From Burkholderia contaminans (lineage in GTDB: Bacteria; Pseudomonadota; Gammaproteobacteria; Burkholderiales; Burkholderiaceae), in assembly GCF_029633825.1 (NCBI RefSeq), contig NZ_CP090640.1, positions 868,001 through 932,000 of the forward strand: a stretch of 64,000 nt of DNA. The letters are read 5' to 3'. Position numbers and translations under genes: made by a program. The notes beneath the pieces were generated by a model, which had not been told where the DNA came from, ran no database searches, and saw only the letters and a list, made by a program, of their open reading frames with translations. Below, in pieces: positions 46,453-54,648 of the stretch (the first letter of the stretch is position 1; each line of letters opens with the position of its first letter).

Positions 46453-47109
46453 ATGAGCCTGAACATCCTGCTCGTGGACGATCACGCGATCGTCCGGCAA
46501 GGGATCCGCCAGTTGCTGATCGACCGCGGCGTCGCGCGCGACGTCACCGAGGCCGAAACCGGCGGCGACGCGATGGCGGCCGTCGACAAACAGGAATTCG
46601 ACGTGATCCTGCTCGACATCTCGCTACCGGACACGAACGGCATCGAGGTGCTCAAGCGCCTCAAGCGCAAGCTGCCGCGCACGCCCGTGCTGATGTTCTC
46701 GATGTATCGCGAGGACCAGTACGCGGTGCGCGCGCTGAAGGCCGGCGCCGCCGGCTACCTGTCCAAGACGGTCAACGCCGCGCAGATGATCGGCGCGATC
46801 CAGCAGGTCGCGGCCGGCCGCAAGTACGTGAGCCCCGCGATGGCCGAGGCGCTCGCCGAATACGTGTCGTTCGAGAACGAGCCGCTGCCGCACGAGAAGC
46901 TGTCCGATCGCGAATACCAGACGCTCTGCATGCTCGCGTCGGGCAAGCGGCTCACCGACATCGCGAACACGCTGTCGCTATCCGTGAAGACGGTGAGCGT
47001 GTACCGGTCGCGTCTGCTCGAGAAGATGCGACTGTCGAACAACGCGGAGCTCACCTTCTACGTGATGAGCAACCGGCTAGTCGACATGGCGCCCACGGCC
47101 GGCGCCTGA
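46453..47109 (+). CDS. NarL/FixJ-family response regulator
   Basis: Transcription factor of 218 residues. The receiver domain (3-120) has the acidic pocket VDDH and phospho-acceptor Asp55 in DVILLDISLPDTNG, then MFSMYREDQYAVRALKAGAA and the conserved Lys of GYLSKTV. The LuxR helix-turn-helix is KLSDREYQTLCMLASGKRLT followed by DIANTLSLSVKTVSVYRSRL (about 149-190). It is coupled to the kinase gene. Targets are unknown; its own promoter region has repeated GTTAC words. Confidence 0.93.
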   Translation: MSLNILLVDDHAIVRQGIRQLLIDRGVARDVTEAETGGDAMAAVDKQEFDVILLDISLPDTNGIEVLKRLKRKLPRTPVLMFSMYREDQYAVRALKAGAAGYLSKTVNAAQMIGAIQQVAAGRKYVSPAMAEALAEYVSFENEPLPHEKLSDREYQTLCMLASGKRLTDIANTLSLSVKTVSVYRSRLLEKMRLSNNAELTFYVMSNRLVDMAPTAGA

Positions 47110-47317
47110 TTTCCCCGAGCCACCCGGTTCATCCGATCCAGCGACGCGGCGCATGCCGCGCCGCTGCCCGCTGTCGCCCGCCTGAAGCGCAAGCGCTTGT
47201 TTTATCGGACGATTTATCGACGCACTGCAGCGGGGCTTGTGCGTCAAATCGGCTAAAATTGCGGGTTTTCACTCAGTCAGCGCTATCGCGCCCGCGCGCG
47301 CTGGCGATTCCTCCGCA

Positions 47318-48724
47318 ATGTCTCTCTTCCGCAAGAAAAACGTCGATCGCATGATCGCCGGCGCGCATGCCGCCGGGCTCAAGAAAGCGCTCGGCGCGAT
47401 CGACCTCACCTTCCTCGGCATCGGCGCGATCATCGGCACCGGCATCTTCGTGCTGACCGGTACCGGCGCCGTGCAGGCCGGCCCCGCACTGATGCTGTCG
47501 TTCGTGATCGCCGCGATCGCGTGCGGCCTCGCCGCGCTGTCGTACGCGGAGTTCGCGTCGACGATCCCCGTCGCCGGCTCGATCTACACGTACTCGTACG
47601 CCACCCTCGGCGAGCTCGTCGCGTGGATCATCGGCTGGGACCTGATGCTCGAATACGGTCTCGCATCGTCGGCCGTGTCGGTCGGCTGGTCGGGCTACCT
47701 GCAGTCGCTGCTGCAGGGCTTCGGGCTCACGCTGCCCACCGTGCTGACGGCCGCGCCCGGTGCGGTGCCGGGCGTCGTCACGTGGTTCAACCTGCCCGCG
47801 TTCCTCGTGATGATCGTGATCACGACGCTGCTGTCGATCGGCATCCGCGAGTCGACCCGCATCAACAACATCATGGTGTTCATCAAGGTGTCGGTCGTGC
47901 TGCTCGTGATCGCGGTCGGCGTGTTCCACGTGACGCCCGCGAACTGGAAGCCGTTCATGCCGCACGGCTGGAACGGCGTGTTCGGCGCGGCGGCCGTGAT
48001 GTTCTTCGCGTTCATCGGCTTCGACGCTGTGTCGTCGGCGGCCGAGGAAGTGAAGAACCCGAAGCGCGACCTGCCGATCGGCATCATCGCGTCGCTCGCG
48101 GTGTGCGCGGTGCTGTACGTGACGGTCGCCGCGGTCGCGACCGGCATCGTGCCGTCGGCCCAGTACGCGAACATCTCGCACCCGATCTCGTATGCGCTGC
48201 AGAAGGCCGGCGAAACGTGGGTGGCGGGCTTCATCGATCTCGGGGCCGTGCTCGGCATGCTGACCGTGATCCTCGTGATGAGCTACGGCCAGACGCGCGT
48301 GATCTTCGCGATGTCGCGCGACGGGCTGCTGCCGGCGGCGCTGTCGCGCGTGCACCCTCGCTACGCGACGCCGTTCCTGACGACCTGGCTCGTCGGCCTG
48401 TTCTTCGGGCTGATCGCCGCGCTCGTGCCGCTCAACGTGCTCGCCGAGCTGATCAACATCGGCACGCTCGCCGCGTTCTCGATGGTGTCGATCGCCGTGC
48501 TCGTGCTGCGCCGCACGCACCCCGACCTGCCGCGTGCGTTCCGCTGCCCCGGCGTGCCGGTGGTGCCGATCCTCGCGGTCGCGTCGTGCCTGTTCCTGAT
48601 GCTGAACCTCCAGCCCGTCACGTGGGCCGCGTTCGGCATCTGGCTCGTGATCGGCCTCGTGATCTACTTCCTGTACTCGCGCCACCACTCGAAGCTCGCG
48701 CACGGTCACCACGACGCGCACTGA
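47318..48724 (+). CDS. APC-family amino acid permease (YfnA/CAT type)
   Basis: Inner-membrane amino-acid transporter of 468 residues with 12 or more helices. The N-terminus has MSLFRKKNVDRMIAGAHAAG, then KALGAIDLTFLGIGAIIGTG (first-helix glycine break). YAEFASTIPVAGSIYTYSYA (about 95-114) and FFAFIGFDAVSSAAEEVKNP (about 231-250) are hallmarks of the cationic amino-acid transporter branch. A His-rich tail ends the protein. The ATG at 47318 follows TCCTCCGCA; the frame is open to 47237. An AT-rich stretch at 47200-47275 should hold its promoter. Confidence 0.93.
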   Translation: MSLFRKKNVDRMIAGAHAAGLKKALGAIDLTFLGIGAIIGTGIFVLTGTGAVQAGPALMLSFVIAAIACGLAALSYAEFASTIPVAGSIYTYSYATLGELVAWIIGWDLMLEYGLASSAVSVGWSGYLQSLLQGFGLTLPTVLTAAPGAVPGVVTWFNLPAFLVMIVITTLLSIGIRESTRINNIMVFIKVSVVLLVIAVGVFHVTPANWKPFMPHGWNGVFGAAAVMFFAFIGFDAVSSAAEEVKNPKRDLPIGIIASLAVCAVLYVTVAAVATGIVPSAQYANISHPISYALQKAGETWVAGFIDLGAVLGMLTVILVMSYGQTRVIFAMSRDGLLPAALSRVHPRYATPFLTTWLVGLFFGLIAALVPLNVLAELINIGTLAAFSMVSIAVLVLRRTHPDLPRAFRCPGVPVVPILAVASCLFLMLNLQPVTWAAFGIWLVIGLVIYFLYSRHHSKLAHGHHDAH

Positions 48725-48784
48725 GCGCCGCCGTGCCGCTCGCGGCACGGTGCGCACCCGCGGGGCCGGGCACCGGCCCGCTCC

Positions 48785-48889
48785 GTGCCGTTCGAGTACT
48801 ACGTGCGCAGCGGCGGCGTCGAGCTCGGCTCGCCGAACGCGTATGACAACAACATCCGCAACCTGACGCAGTACCTGGGCTCGCTCTGA
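48785..48889 (+). pseudogene. 3' coding remnant of an unidentified gene
   Basis: Thirty-four codons before a TGA read VPFEYYVRSGGVELGSPNAY followed by DNNIRNLTQYLGSL. Nearly every codon ends in G or C, as in real genes here, and the amino-acid mix is protein-like. Nothing coding precedes it in frame except the end of the permease 60 bases before. I do not recognise the family. The rest of the gap 48725-49095 shows no gene. Confidence 0.45.
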
Positions 48890-49095
48890 CGGAGCGACCG
48901 GCCGGGCGGATGCCTCCGCCCGGCGACCTGCCGGCGGCCCCTCCCGGGCCGCCCTGCCCGCCTTCCTCGCCGCCCCGCCAATCCCTTCCCCATCTTGCGC
49001 GCTCCCCCTTGCCTGCACGCTTGCCGCGCCCGGTTCATAATCGCGCCATCGAACGGCGGCCCGCATCGGCGGTGTCGCCCGGCAACAGGAAGAAG

Positions 49096-50124
49096 ATGAT
49101 GGAAAGCGTCGATCTCGATGTATTGAAATCCAGCGCGCGCTGGCTCGAAGAAGGGCGCCGCGTGCTGCTCGTGACGGTCGTGAAGACGTGGGGCTCGTCG
49201 CCGCGCCCCGAAGGCGCGATGCTCGCGGTGCGCGAGGACGGGCTGGTGGTCGGCTCCGTGTCCGGCGGGTGTATCGAGGACGACCTGATCGCCCGCGTGC
49301 ACGCGAGCGGGATCGCGGCCGACGCGCGCCCGGAAGCGCTCAAGTACGGCGTGACGGCCGAGGAAGCGCACCGCTTCGGGCTGCCGTGCGGCGGCACGAT
49401 CCAGCTCGTGCTCGAGCCGCTCACGCGCGACAGCGGGATTGCCGCGCTGTGCGCGGAAGTCGAGGCCGGCCGCCTCGTCACCCGCACGATGACGCTCGCG
49501 ACCGGCCGCGCATCGCTGTCGCCGGCGCAGGCAGCCGACGGGCTCGCGTTCGACGGCGAGCGGCTCGTGACGATCCACGGGCCGCGCTACCGGATGCTCG
49601 TGATCGGCGCCGGCCAGTTGTCGCGCTATCTGTGCCAGATCGCGGTCGGGCTCGACTACCAGGTGACGGTGTGCGATCCGCGCGAGGAATACACGGATGC
49701 ATGGGACGTGCCGGGCACGCGCGTCGTGCACACGATGCCCGACGATACGGTGCTCGACATGAACCTCGATGCGCGTTCGGCGGTGATCGCGCTCACGCAC
49801 GACCCGAAGCTCGACGATCTCGCGCTGATGGAAGCGCTGAAGACGCCCGCGTTCTACGTGGGCGCGCTCGGCTCGCGGCGCAACAACGCGGCACGGCGCG
49901 AGCGGCTGCGCGAATTCGACCTGAACGAAGCGGAACTGGCCCGGCTGCACGGGCCGGCCGGCATCTACATCGGCAGCCGGACCCCGCCGGAAATCGCGAT
50001 CTCGATCCTCGCCGAGATCACCGCCGCGAAGAACAATGTGTCGCTGCCGACGATCCTTCAGGTCGAGGGCGCGAAGGCCGCGCGCGAGATCGCCGCGAAC
50101 AGCGGCGCGGCCTGCGGCCTCTGA
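49096..50124 (+). CDS. XdhC-family protein (molybdenum cofactor insertion/maturation)
   Basis: Related to XdhC/CoxI, which binds molybdenum cofactor and matures xanthine-dehydrogenase-type enzymes. The protein of about 342 residues has the N-terminal XdhC domain (VTVVKTWGSSPRPEGAMLAV, GSVSGGCIEDDL, LPCGGTIQLVLEPL). A C-terminal Rossmann domain follows (RMLVIGAGQLSRYLCQIAVG near 170, then FYVGALGSRRNNAARRERL and IGSRTPPEIAISILAEI). No molybdoenzyme gene is next to it, so its client is elsewhere. Two ATGs (49096, 49099) follow AGGAAGAAG. Confidence 0.92.
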   Translation: MMESVDLDVLKSSARWLEEGRRVLLVTVVKTWGSSPRPEGAMLAVREDGLVVGSVSGGCIEDDLIARVHASGIAADARPEALKYGVTAEEAHRFGLPCGGTIQLVLEPLTRDSGIAALCAEVEAGRLVTRTMTLATGRASLSPAQAADGLAFDGERLVTIHGPRYRMLVIGAGQLSRYLCQIAVGLDYQVTVCDPREEYTDAWDVPGTRVVHTMPDDTVLDMNLDARSAVIALTHDPKLDDLALMEALKTPAFYVGALGSRRNNAARRERLREFDLNEAELARLHGPAGIYIGSRTPPEIAISILAEITAAKNNVSLPTILQVEGAKAAREIAANSGAACGL

Positions 50125-50228
50125 TCGCTGGCGTCTCCGGCGCGCGGTCGCGCCGGGCACGCGCCCGCGACGGGCGAAGCGGACGAAACCGACGAAAGCG
50201 CACGCGCCCGGCCGGCGCGTGCCGCCGG

Positions 50229-50963
50229 TCAGGCCAGGCCGGCGGCCAGCGCCGCGGCGACCGAACCGACCACCAGCACGACGCCGACCGTGCGGCGCTT
50301 GTTCAGCTCGGTCCACAGCAGCACGCCGGTCAGCGACAGCAGGATCAGCGAGCCCGCGATCGTGTCCATCAGCAGCACCCAGCCGAGATTCATCCCGACG
50401 CCGCGATGCAAGTTGTTCAGCGTCGTCAGGAACGTGTTGCCCGTGCGCTTCACCGCGACGTAGCCGTTGCCGACCCAGTATTCGGCCTGCACGTTCTGGT
50501 GCGGGCCGAACAGGCCCATCTGCCAGTGCTCCGGCTGCATCACGCGCTTGTCGCCCCACGCGACGGGCTGCGCGGGCTCCTTGCGCATGCGGCCCGGCTT
50601 GCCGTCGAAATGCAGTTCGTGCTGCAGCCACTTCGTCATCGCGGCGGGCGTCTTCGGCGCCGGATCGGGCAGCGCGATCTGCATCTCCTCGACCTGCGGC
50701 TCGCCGGTCGAAATCTTCAGCGGCGGCGCGCGGTGGTTGAGCAGCACGCCTGTCACGCCGAACAGCAGCCCGAGCACCGCGCCCCACAGCCCGACCCAGC
50801 CATGCACCTTGCGCAGCCACTTGATGAAGGTCGCGCGGCGCGAACGCTGGCGGCGCGCGGCCAATTCGTCGTCGCTCAGCGGGCGGGCCGCCGGGTGCAG
50901 CACGGTGACGCCCGCGCGGGAAGCTCCCGTCTTGGGCGGATTGATCGTTTCGGGCGCGTTCAC
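50229..50963 (-). CDS. PepSY-associated membrane protein, probably iron-regulated
   Basis: 244 residues. The first membrane helix is in KVHGWVGLWGAVLGLLFGVT (about 53-72), followed by a periplasmic part with HWQMGLFGPHQNVQAEYWVG. NNLHRGVGMNLGWVLLMDTI and SLILLSLTGVLLWTELNKRR form the next helices, and a last hydrophobic helix ends the chain. Conserved His residues flank the helices, as in PiuB/PepSY_TM proteins linked to siderophore reduction. The start codon is GTG (50963). A Fur box lies 70 bases upstream. Confidence 0.87.
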   Translation of the reverse strand: MNAPETINPPKTGASRAGVTVLHPAARPLSDDELAARRQRSRRATFIKWLRKVHGWVGLWGAVLGLLFGVTGVLLNHRAPPLKISTGEPQVEEMQIALPDPAPKTPAAMTKWLQHELHFDGKPGRMRKEPAQPVAWGDKRVMQPEHWQMGLFGPHQNVQAEYWVGNGYVAVKRTGNTFLTTLNNLHRGVGMNLGWVLLMDTIAGSLILLSLTGVLLWTELNKRRTVGVVLVVGSVAAALAAGLA

Positions 50964-51032
50964 GCGAGAGATTCCATTCGTTCAAAGCAACGGGCGGCGC
51001 GCAAAGCGTGCGCGCCGCCCGGGCAGCATGAA

Positions 51033-51051
51033 AATGAGAATGGATATCATT
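51033..51051. promoter_or_regulatory. Fur box upstream of the PepSY gene
   Basis: AATGAGAATGGATATCATT; read toward the gene it is AATGATATCCATTCTCATT, close to the AATGATAATnATTCTCATT form of proteobacterial Fur sites. It is 70 bases before the GTG of the PepSY gene, so repression in iron-replete cells is expected. Confidence 0.8.
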
Positions 51052-51177
51052 ACACAAATCTATTGCCGGCTCAATCCGCCCGGATACGCAGCGGCAAGCC
51101 CGTCGAGCGAGGAAAGGCGGACGAAGCGCGAGCGTTGCAGCATGATGCCGATCGATAGGTGAGAAATACCGGCAGAA

Positions 51178-51193
51178 TGACCTTGCAAGGTCA
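51178..51193. promoter_or_regulatory. Perfect 16-bp palindrome
   Basis: TGACCTTGCAAGGTCA, in the 269-base gap between the end of fhlB (51233) and the start of the PepSY gene, 127 bases upstream of the Fur box. It could be an operator for a second regulator of the PepSY gene. There is no T-run, so it is not a terminator. Confidence 0.5.
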
Positions 51194-51232
51194 AGACGGC
51201 ATTTCGTCAGAAATCGCGCGACGCCGAGCCGT

Positions 51233-51550
51233 TCAGCGCAGCGGCGGCAACGGAAAGCGGGATGCTGCGTCATCCGGCGCGGGTTCGGTACGGTCGAGCG
51301 AGTACAGCCACGCGAGCAGATCCGCGACTGCCTGGTAGAGCTGCGGCGGAATCCGGTCGTCGAGATCGACCTGCATCAGCAGCGACACCATCTCCGGCGC
51401 CGTATGCACGTACAGCCCGGCGTCGTGCGCGCGCGCGACGATCATCTCGGCGAGCGCGCCGTAGCCCTTCGCGACCACGCGCGGCGCGGCATCGCCGCCC
51501 TTCGGATCGTAGACGAGCGCGGCCGCGCGCTTGCGGGACGTCATGCTCAT
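51233..51550 (-). CDS. fhlB: FlhB C-terminal-domain homologue (FhlB, EscU/YscU/HrcU family)
   Basis: 105-residue protein matching only the cytoplasmic domain of the export switch protein FlhB: RAAALVYDPKGGDAAPRVVA, then LAEMIVARAHDAGLYVHTAP and LMQVDLDDRIPPQLYQAVAD. It lacks the membrane part. The NPTH autocleavage site, which in FlhB lies just before this region, is replaced by DPKG. Such proteins are thought to modulate export-substrate switching. The start (51550) overlaps the stop of the FliK-like gene by ATGA. An ATG two codons later is also possible. Confidence 0.9.
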   Translation of the reverse strand: MSMTSRKRAAALVYDPKGGDAAPRVVAKGYGALAEMIVARAHDAGLYVHTAPEMVSLLMQVDLDDRIPPQLYQAVADLLAWLYSLDRTEPAPDDAASRFPLPPLR

Positions 51551-52967
51551 GGCAGCGCCTCGTCGTCGGTATCCGGCGCACGCGTCGCCGGGCTGCTGGC
51601 CGAGGCCGAGGCCGAGGCCGAACCCCGCGCATACGCGGCGGCCGCCGCCTGAGCCGCAAACAGGTCGAAGCCGTCCGGGCCGTGGTCGACCGCACGGATC
51701 GACAGCCCGCCCACCTTGAGCCCCGACACTTCGAGCCGCTGCCGCAGCGCCGCCTCGTGCCGCGTGAGGCGGTCGGCACCCGTCTGGTTCGCACGCAGCC
51801 GCGCGACGAGCTGCGTGCCGTTCAGCACCAGCTCCGCGTCGACCGTGCCGAGCGACGGCAACGTCAGCGTGAGGCGCGTGCGCCAGGCGATACCGTCACC
51901 CGAGTCGCCGTCGCCGTGCGGCGCACGGTTGCCCGGATCGTCGGGCTCGATCGTCCAGTCGAGCCGCGCGCCGGGCCACGCCTCGCCCGCCCAGCGGAAC
52001 TGGTCGGTCGCGAGCGCGTCGAGTTGCTGCCTGACGAGCGGCACGGCGGCCGGATGCACGGTCGCAAGCGTCTGCGCCTGCGAATCGGACGACGCGGCGG
52101 CCAGCTCGGCCCGCGCGGGCGTCCAGCGCGGGTCGGGCCGGTCGCCGAGCAGATCGGCCGTATCGTGCGGCAGCGACGCCCTTGCCGCGCGCCAGCCGGC
52201 AACGCCTGCGCGGGATCGCGAGCCGGCGCGCCGCCTTGGGCCAGCGTGCCCGGCGCGCCCGGCTGCGCGGTTGCGCGCGCGGTCGCGGGCAATGGCGGGC
52301 GCTGCGCGAGCAGCTCGTCGAGCAGGTCGGTCGAGCCGTGCTCCGCGGCCTCCGGATCGGCCGGCGCGGGCGCGGCCGCGAGGCGCGCCTGCGGCTCGCG
52401 CATCAGCGCGGCGAGCGGACGCTGGCCGGCCAGCCACTGTGCGAGATGGGATTCGTAGAAAAGGCCGCTTTCGCTCACGGCTTGCGCGAGCGCCGCGCGC
52501 AGCGCCGCGACGGGCAACGTCGCAGCCGCGTCGCGCGCGGCCGCAGCCGACGTCGCAGCAGATGAAGGCGGCGTGGCAGACGCAGCCGACGACGCAGCGG
52601 CTGAAGCGGGCGTGGAAGACGCAGCCGGATCGGCGGCGGCTGGCACGCGGGCCGGCGCAGCCGTGTCGGTCAGCAGCACGGTGGGATCGGCCAGCAGCGG
52701 TGCACGCCCGGCAATGGCCGGCGTCGAGTCGCCGCCGGCACGCGAGATCGCGTCGAGCACGCGCCCGACATCGGACAGGGCCGTCTGGGCCGAAGCGGGT
52801 GGTGCGGCGGGCGGGCTGCCGGCCGAAGGCGTGGACGACGCGCCGGCGCCCTGCGTGCCGACCTGCGAAGTCGCGCCGCCGCCGGCGGGCGCCGACACGG
52901 TGCCGGTCAGCAGGCTGTCGAGGCGGCTCGCCAGCAGTGCGGCCGCAACGGAGTCGATACCGGTCAT
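51547..52967 (-). pseudogene. FliK-like hook-length control protein with one frameshift
   Basis: Second FliK-type protein of the window, linked to fhlB. From ATG 52967 (MTGIDSVAAALLASRLDSLL) the frame reads an Ala/Pro/Ser-rich region and AALAQAVSESGLFYESHLAQ WLAGQRPLAALM, a motif of the Flg_hook family. At about 52179-52181 a run of three C seems one base short. In the next frame the protein goes on with ASLPHDTADLLGDRPDPRW and the C-terminal domain LTLTLPSLGTVDAELVLNGT QLVARLRAN, ending at 51547. Corrected length is about 473 residues. As sequenced the C-terminal domain is lost. Confidence 0.82.
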
Positions 52968-53097
52968 GATCGGAGCCTGCTCATCTCAGCCACATCGTTG
53001 CGAATCCGGGAACGGCACGCCGGTGCCGTCCGCGGGAACTGCGCGCCTGCCACAGCGGGCCCGTGCGCCCCCGCGCCCGTTTCCCCGGAAACGGGCC

Positions 53098-53430
53098 CTA
53101 CCCGCGCGCGCGGTAGAGATCGGTCAATACCTTGGTCGAGCGCCGCGCCTCGAACAGCGCGGACAGCCGCGCGACGTCCGGGCTCGCGAGATCGCGAATC
53201 GCGGCGTCGTCGGCCAGGATGCGGCGGATCAGGTCGAGCTTGCGGCCGAGATCCGACTCGTCGAGCACGACGCCCGGATCGGCTTCCTTCAGCCCGTCGA
53301 CCAACTGCATGAATTCGGCCTGCAACCCCGGCAACGCGCTCCAGTCGGCGCTGCGGGCGGCGCCCAGCATCCGGCCCGACACGGCGGCGAGCGCCTCGTA
53401 ACGTTCGAAGTATTCGGCCTTGCGATTCAT
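53098..53430 (-). CDS. fliT: Flagellar chaperone FliT
   Basis: Small helical export chaperone, in enteric bacteria for the filament cap FliD and also an antagonist of FlhDC. The start MNRKAEYFERYEALAAVSGR (53430) gives 110 residues and a four-base overlap with fliS. The sequence is helical: MLGAARSADWSALPGLQAEF, VVLDESDLGRKLDLIRRILA and LASPDVARLSALFEARRSTK. The assignment rests on position after fliS and general FliT features, since this family is poorly conserved. Confidence 0.87.
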   Translation of the reverse strand: MNRKAEYFERYEALAAVSGRMLGAARSADWSALPGLQAEFMQLVDGLKEADPGVVLDESDLGRKLDLIRRILADDAAIRDLASPDVARLSALFEARRSTKVLTDLYRARG

Positions 53431-53861
53431 CTCGATGCTTCCACTGCCTGTTGCGCCGCCATCCGCGCGACTTCCGGGCCGATGCCCGTCCATGCTTCCT
53501 CGAGCGTCGCGAGCAGCCTGTCGACCTCGATCAGCATGGCGTCGCTCGCCTGCGCATTGGCTTCGACCAGACGCCGGCAGATATACGCATACAGCGCATC
53601 CAGCCGCGCCGCGATCTCGCCGCCCGCATCGAGGTTCAGCGACGCCTTCAGCCCGCTGTCGACGATCCGGATCGCCTTGCCGATCGCTTCGCCGCGCGCG
53701 GGCACACTGCCTTGCTGCAGATGCATGCGCGCCAGCGCAACCGCCTGCCGCGCGCCCTGGTACAGCATCGCGATCAACCGGTGCGGGGAAGCGCCCATCA
53801 CCCCGGTCTCGACGCCGACACGCGCGTATGCACTGGCTCCAGCGTGTCCTGGGGAAAACAT
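53427..53861 (-). CDS. fliS: Flagellin export chaperone FliS
   Basis: Binds flagellin in the cytoplasm and prevents premature polymerisation. The 144-residue protein has the family core SAYARVGVETGVMGASPHRL IAMLYQGARQAVALARMHLQ and IRIVDSGLKASLNLDAGGEI, then LDALYAYICRRLVEANAQAS. It is preceded by a FliA promoter and followed by fliT with an ATGA overlap. It is thus the first gene of a fliS-fliT-fliK2-fhlB unit. Confidence 0.95.
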   Translation of the reverse strand: MFSPGHAGASAYARVGVETGVMGASPHRLIAMLYQGARQAVALARMHLQQGSVPARGEAIGKAIRIVDSGLKASLNLDAGGEIAARLDALYAYICRRLVEANAQASDAMLIEVDRLLATLEEAWTGIGPEVARMAAQQAVEASR

Positions 53862-53934
53862 GCGCTTCTCCTTGTTATGTCCTGGCTATACGGGAGCCGC
53901 CGCCGTGCATCGCACGACGCGGCCTTCACCGGAG

Positions 53935-53961
53935 TTATCGGAAGGGATTTGGAAAGCTTTA
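53935..53961 (-). promoter_or_regulatory. FliA (sigma-28) promoter for fliST
   Basis: On the minus strand TAAAGCTT (53954-53961), 11 bases, then TCCGATAA (53935-53942). This matches TAAAGTTT-N11-GCCGATAA at 7 of 8 and 7 of 8 positions. It lies 73 bases upstream of the fliS ATG, in the gap after fliE. Confidence 0.85.
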
Positions 53962-54055
53962 GGCAAGCGGCGCATGCCGCCTGGCGCAGCAAGGCCGGCC
54001 CGCGGACCGGGCCGGATGGGCGCCCACGGATCGCTTTCCCCGAATAGCCGCCTTG

Positions 54056-54400
54056 TCAAACCGCCATCTGCATGACTTCGTTGTAAGCGCTCACTAGCTT
54101 GTTGCGGACCTGGAGCCCGAACTGGAAGCCGATGTTGGCTTTCTGCATGTCGACCATCACGTCGTTCAGCGACACGTTCGGCGCGCCGACCTCGAACGCC
54201 TGCGCCTCGCCGAGCGCGTGCTGCTGGTCGCCGCTGATCTTGTCGAGCGACGCCTTCATCGCGCTGGCAAACGTGCTGGCCGTCGCCGCGCCCGAGCCGG
54301 CCAGGGCCGCCGTCGGGCTCGCGACGCCGCCTGATGCCTGCGCGGCCATCGACTGCATCTGTTGCAACACCGAACCGATTCCGCTGACGTTCGCAGTCAT
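54056..54400 (-). CDS. fliE: Flagellar hook-basal body complex protein FliE
   Basis: Links the MS ring to the proximal rod; the first substrate of the export system. The 114-residue protein begins [20 protein letters not shown] and carries [40 protein letters not shown] and the C-terminal [17 protein letters not shown], all diagnostic. The upstream open frame to 54592 has no conserved sequence. It faces fliF, and the 248-base gap between them (54401-54648) must hold both promoters. Confidence 0.96.
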   Translation of the reverse strand: MTANVSGIGSVLQQMQSMAAQASGGVASPTAALAGSGAATASTFASAMKASLDKISGDQQHALGEAQAFEVGAPNVSLNDVMVDMQKANIGFQFGLQVRNKLVSAYNEVMQMAV

Positions 54401-54648
54401 GCTGTCCCCAAAACTGAGAGAGAGACCCGGACGCACCGGGAGATCCGCCGGTGCCGCACCACGCGCACCATGCCGGATTCCGAAAAAGGATAGCAGCGCG
54501 CCGCGCGTCAAAGCCGCGAAAGTACGGGGGAAACCCCGCTCTTTTCGGTCGATCGGAGTGCGGCCCTGGTCACGATAATCGCATCGTGTCATTGTCCGCC
54601 CGCTCGTCCGAGCGAGCTCAGTCGTCCCGCTCCGGAGAAACTCGACGC

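Noticed and set aside
51233..51550. fhlB as a truncated pseudogene of flhB
   Set aside because: It starts with a proper coupled ATG, has normal codon use, and stand-alone FlhB C-terminal homologues are a known family beside FliK-like genes.
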